DNA from: Limnohabitans sp.
GTDB taxonomy: Bacteria; Pseudomonadota; Gammaproteobacteria; Burkholderiales; Burkholderiaceae_C
DNA: 34,303 nt
Reading direction: 5' to 3'
Assembly: GCF_017848645.1 (NCBI RefSeq)
Contig: NZ_JAFEIF010000050.1
Span: forward strand, 1-34,303
The notes beneath the pieces are model-generated. The model was not told the DNA's origin. It made no database searches and worked only from the letters and a program-made list of their open reading frames with translations. Below, piece after piece: positions 31,668-34,303 of the stretch; the first letter of the stretch is position 1, and every line of letters starts with the position of its first letter. A program made the translations under genes and the position numbers.

Positions 31668-32510
31668 ATGCAAACCTCTCGACCCGACTGGACTGGCTCA
31701 CGCCTGTCATTGACCCGACAAGGCACAACTGCCATCGTGCGTCTGTTCAACCCGCCACACGGCTACATGGACGAGTCGATGGAGTCCGAGCTGACCCAAG
31801 TGCTGGACACACTGGAGGCATGGAAAGACGGACGCATTGTGGTGGTCACGGGCGCGGAGCCCGGCATGTTCGTTCGCCACTACGACGTGGCCATCCTTCA
31901 AAAACGCGCACAAGCCATGATCGAACGCGGCAAATCGTTTTCAATTGAGCGCCCGGTGCCGCGCAGCGCCATTCACCTTTGTATAGAGCGCATAGAAAAC
32001 AGCCCCCTTATTTTCATTGCAGCCCTCAACGGGACCGCCATGGGTGGTGGTTTTGAACTGGCGCTTGGCTGCGACATTCGACTGGCACAAAACGGCGACC
32101 ACCAACTGGGACTGCCCGAGCTGAATTTGGGCTTGCTGCCGGGCGCAGGCGGCACACAGGCCATGGCCTCGCTCATCGGGACAGGCCCCGCACTGTTCAA
32201 TCTGCTGACCGCCAAGGTTTTCAGCCCCCAGGAGCTGCTCGCTGCGGGACTGGTCTCCTCGTGCACCGACGACGTGATGGCCGATGCCATGCGACTTGCA
32301 GGCCAAATCGAAGCCGTCCCCGGCAGAGCCTGTGCCAACATCAAACGACTGGTCAGGAACGCGCCACGCTGGCGTCATGACGAAGGCATGGCAGCAGAGC
32401 GCACACTTTTTTGCGACTGCATGGTCGACCCCATGGCGCAACCCCTGATGGACGATGTGGTCAGTGGAAAGCGCACGATTGCCGATCCCCCCACCCCGCT
32501 CAAAGCCTGA
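31668..32510 (+). CDS. Enoyl-CoA hydratase (crotonase family)
   Basis: The 280-residue protein has the crotonase segment ALNGTAMGGGFELALGCDIRLA with Glu130, and LPELNLGLLPGAGGTQ with Glu151, so both glutamates needed for hydration are kept, unlike the other crotonase in this window. The first oxyanion segment (EPGMFVRHYDVAIL) departs from the usual AGxD pattern. It likely adds water to a 2-enoyl-CoA to give the 3-hydroxyacyl-CoA oxidised by the SDR enzyme encoded divergently. GGAG 7 nt before the ATG supports the start. It is followed 92 nt later by an enoyl-thioester reductase gene on the same strand. Confidence 0.92.
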   Translation: MQTSRPDWTGSRLSLTRQGTTAIVRLFNPPHGYMDESMESELTQVLDTLEAWKDGRIVVVTGAEPGMFVRHYDVAILQKRAQAMIERGKSFSIERPVPRSAIHLCIERIENSPLIFIAALNGTAMGGGFELALGCDIRLAQNGDHQLGLPELNLGLLPGAGGTQAMASLIGTGPALFNLLTAKVFSPQELLAAGLVSSCTDDVMADAMRLAGQIEAVPGRACANIKRLVRNAPRWRHDEGMAAERTLFCDCMVDPMAQPLMDDVVSGKRTIADPPTPLKA

Positions 32511-32602
32511 TGCAGACGGGCCCTGTGCCCCCCTGATCGACTGGCGACCCAGGCACTAAAGCCATTTATCCACTCAAACTCACCATTGAAGACGCTCAAC
32601 CC

Positions 32603-33649
32603 ATGCGCCACTTGACACCCGAAACACCGCAGCCCCGCACCGTTGAAGTCATGAGCACATCGCCAGACAGACCGCTGGCTGAGCGCATCCGGATTCGTGA
32701 GACGACGCGCCCTCCCCTTGCGCCAACGCAAGTGCGAATTGGCATGCTGGCCATGAATATTCTCCCGGCAGACCTGCTGCAAATGAATCAGCAATATGGC
32801 CATCAACCCGAGCTGCCCTACGTGCCTGGCCACGAGGGGGTTGCTGTGGTGCTCGAAACAGGCAGTGAAGTCTCGGACTTGCAACCCGGCGAACGGGTGC
32901 TGCCCATCGGCGTTTTTGGCGTCTGGTCCGACGAACTGGTGGTTCAAAGACGCTCGCTGGTACAGGTGCCATCCCACGCCCCCGTGCTGCAGCAAGCCAT
33001 GCTCGCTGCCAACCCGGCAACGGCCTGGGTGCTCCTGCAGCATCAAGTCACCATCCAGCCCGGTCAATGGGTCATTCAAAATGCCGCCAACTCTGCCGTC
33101 GGTCAATGCACTCGGCAGCTGGCTGCGCACTTGGGCATCCATTTGATCAATGTGGTGCGCCGACCTGAGGCGGTGGCGTCGGACGAAGGCGGTCACTGGT
33201 TGGTGGATGACGGCCAGGACCCAGATTCACTCCAGCAAAGCGTGCGCCAAGTCACCCGGAGCGAGCCCGTCGTACTGGGCCTGGACGCGATTGGCGGAAA
33301 AGCCTCTCAGGCATTGGCCGCCAGCTTGAGCCCACAAGGCCGCTTGGTTCTTTATGGCCTGCTCAGCGGTGAGCCCTGCAGCATCTCTGCGCACGACCTG
33401 ATTTTTCGGAATATCAACGTCCAAGGCTTCTGGTTGGCCAACTGGTTCAGCAACCCCGACAACCGACAAAAAGCCAAGACCGTCTACCCCGCCTTGATGG
33501 AATTGGCCGCACAAAACGTGCTGCGCATGAGCGTGGAAAAAGTATATGAATTGAGCGACATCCATGCAGCGATCACCCACTCGGCACAAGCCGGGAGACA
33601 AGGCAAAGTGCTCTTGACGGGGGCTCATTATCAGAACCAGCAGGCATAG
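32603..33649 (+). CDS. Zinc-free medium-chain dehydrogenase, MECR-like 2-enoyl thioester reductase
   Basis: The 348-residue protein belongs to the medium-chain dehydrogenase/reductase superfamily. It has a catalytic-domain GHEGVAVVLETG segment and a cofactor domain with IQNAANSAVGQ, the version typical of mitochondrial-type trans-2-enoyl-CoA/ACP reductases rather than zinc alcohol dehydrogenases; no zinc-binding Cys/His set is visible. It would reduce a 2-enoyl thioester with NADPH. In a degradation cluster this suggests removal of a double bond that blocks beta-oxidation. The ATG at 32603 has no strong ribosome site. The gene is the last of the cluster on this side and is followed at once by a broken minus-strand reading frame. 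Confidence 0.88.
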   Translation: MRHLTPETPQPRTVEVMSTSPDRPLAERIRIRETTRPPLAPTQVRIGMLAMNILPADLLQMNQQYGHQPELPYVPGHEGVAVVLETGSEVSDLQPGERVLPIGVFGVWSDELVVQRRSLVQVPSHAPVLQQAMLAANPATAWVLLQHQVTIQPGQWVIQNAANSAVGQCTRQLAAHLGIHLINVVRRPEAVASDEGGHWLVDDGQDPDSLQQSVRQVTRSEPVVLGLDAIGGKASQALAASLSPQGRLVLYGLLSGEPCSISAHDLIFRNINVQGFWLANWFSNPDNRQKAKTVYPALMELAAQNVLRMSVEKVYELSDIHAAITHSAQAGRQGKVLLTGAHYQNQQA

Positions 33650-34033
33650 CCCATTGGCCGACGCACAAGGGCTTGGGTTCACCGGATTCAGGAAGAAGCC
33701 AAAGTAAGGCCACTGGGCGGCCAGCCGCTTGAGGAAGTGGCGCACCTCGGGAATGTCCACCAGCTCACGCGGGTCGTGGTTGTAGCCGTCCACCACCAGA
33801 CTCATCTGCCCCCGGTAGAGCCAATCGTCTTCACGCGTGGCGGTGAACACCTTGAGTGAATCCAGCACCGAAGCCAGATCTTGTTGCTCCACCTGCCGCC
33901 TGGAAATCATCAGCACAACAGGATCGATCACGCCTTTGCGCAGGTCGAGTCGGGGTTGGGTCAAGGGCGGGTATTTTGAGGCACGTTGTCGCGACGACCC
34001 AGGCGAAACCTTACCAAGTAAAGCCAAGCACAA
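33650..34033 (-). pseudogene. Truncated gene of unknown function at the cluster boundary
   Basis: On the minus strand a protein-like frame reads PRLDLRKGVIDPVVLMIS, then RRQVEQQDLASVLDSLKV, GQMSLVVDGYNHDPREL and IPEVRHFLKRLAAQWPYFGFFLNPV, ending near 33680. Beyond that the frame does not stop but continues antisense through the MECR-like gene to 33227 with composition of a shadow frame. The true C-terminus therefore appears to be missing. Possible starts are TTGs at 34033 and 33964; no good ribosome site precedes them. I do not recognise the family. The break lies exactly at the end of the catabolic cluster, as expected if the cluster's arrival or a deletion cut this gene. Confidence 0.55.
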
Positions 34034-34047
34034 GAGTTTCTGTCATC

Positions 34048-34257
34048 CTAGTTCACCGCTTCATCGCAATCGGCTGCTACTGGCTTAAAGCAGTAGGTGC
34101 ACACATCATCCCCATCTACTGGAGTTTCAATCTCGCAGTGATCACACAAGGCAAAGCGCAGAATCGCCGTGGTTTCACCACGTATGGGGCTGCTTGTCAG
34201 ACCACCACGTTCATAAACATGCAAGCCTGTGAACATCGTCTTGGATTTTTGACCCAT
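34048..34257 (-). CDS. Small zinc-ribbon-like protein
   Basis: The 69-residue protein has two CxxC pairs, CDHC (about 38-41) and CTYC (about 53-56), 11 residues apart, the pattern of a small zinc ribbon. The N-terminal half is polar with no recognised motif, and the C-terminus is acidic. A strong GGAGG lies 5 nt before the ATG at 34257, deciding this start over an in-frame ATG at 34269, which would overlap the ribosome site. An AT-rich upstream stretch (34261-34303) should hold its promoter. The truncated gene starts just downstream on the same strand, so the two may have formed an operon. Function is unknown; nucleic-acid or protein binding is typical for such ribbons. Confidence 0.75.
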   Translation of the reverse strand: MGQKSKTMFTGLHVYERGGLTSSPIRGETTAILRFALCDHCEIETPVDGDDVCTYCFKPVAADCDEAVN

Positions 34258-34303
34258 GTGTACCTCCATAAAAATATGTAAAAATTGTACTGTTTATATA
34301 TAC

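Overview
The window is chromosomal DNA of a Gram-negative betaproteobacterium, most likely Burkholderiales/Comamonadaceae. This rests on the phasin gene, the homodimeric AceE-type E1, the two-partner secretion pair, the TRAP transporter and the high G+C codon use. The assignment is inferred from gene content; no rRNA or tRNA is visible. Base composition looks visibly less G+C-rich from about 19.2 to 33.6 kb than in 1-11 kb.

Region 1 (1-11 kb) is mixed, housekeeping-like DNA. It holds a secreted Ala/Pro-rich protein running off the left edge, a crotonase lacking both hydratase glutamates, a PHB-granule phasin with a TGC-rich palindrome in its leader and a clear terminator, and a membrane-anchored protein of unknown function. 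These are followed by an HSL-family esterase, a beta-lactamase-fold serine hydrolase, a HicA/HicB toxin-antitoxin pair, and a stand-alone AceE/MdeB-type 2-oxoacid dehydrogenase E1 divergent from an Lrp/AsnC regulator. A DEDDh exonuclease closes the region.

Region 2 (10.6-18.3 kb) is a two-partner secretion locus on the minus strand. A 2000-residue TpsA exoprotein is followed by its outer-membrane transporter TpsB with a 4-nt overlap. TpsA carries an extended signal peptide, a TPS domain with NPNGI, MBG/YDG-like repeats, a Pro-Thr linker coded by a pure hexanucleotide repeat, and four cysteines confined to its tail. A metallophosphoesterase gene follows on the other strand.

Region 3 (19.4-33.65 kb) is a compact catabolic cluster and the most interesting part. 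It contains a TRAP transporter (DctP-Q-M), two acyl-CoA synthetases and a nitronate-monooxygenase-like flavoprotein whose usual catalytic His is Asn. It also has a TetR regulator, a translationally coupled operon (SDR, ferredoxin-reductase, P450, then SCP-x-type thiolase), an enoyl-CoA hydratase, and an MECR-like enoyl-thioester reductase. The reading is: import an organic acid, activate it to a CoA thioester, hydroxylate it with a P450 fed by its own [2Fe-2S] flavoreductase, then shorten it by beta-oxidation-type steps. Two promoters share an inverted repeat (ACCAAAC-N4-G[T/G]TT[T/G]GT), a half-site sits before the TetR gene, and a perfect 12-bp-arm palindrome sits in another divergent promoter. 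The substrate cannot be read from sequence.

Region 4 (33.65-34.3 kb) is a boundary, with a reading frame that lacks a sensible C-terminus next to the cluster and a small zinc-ribbon-like protein.
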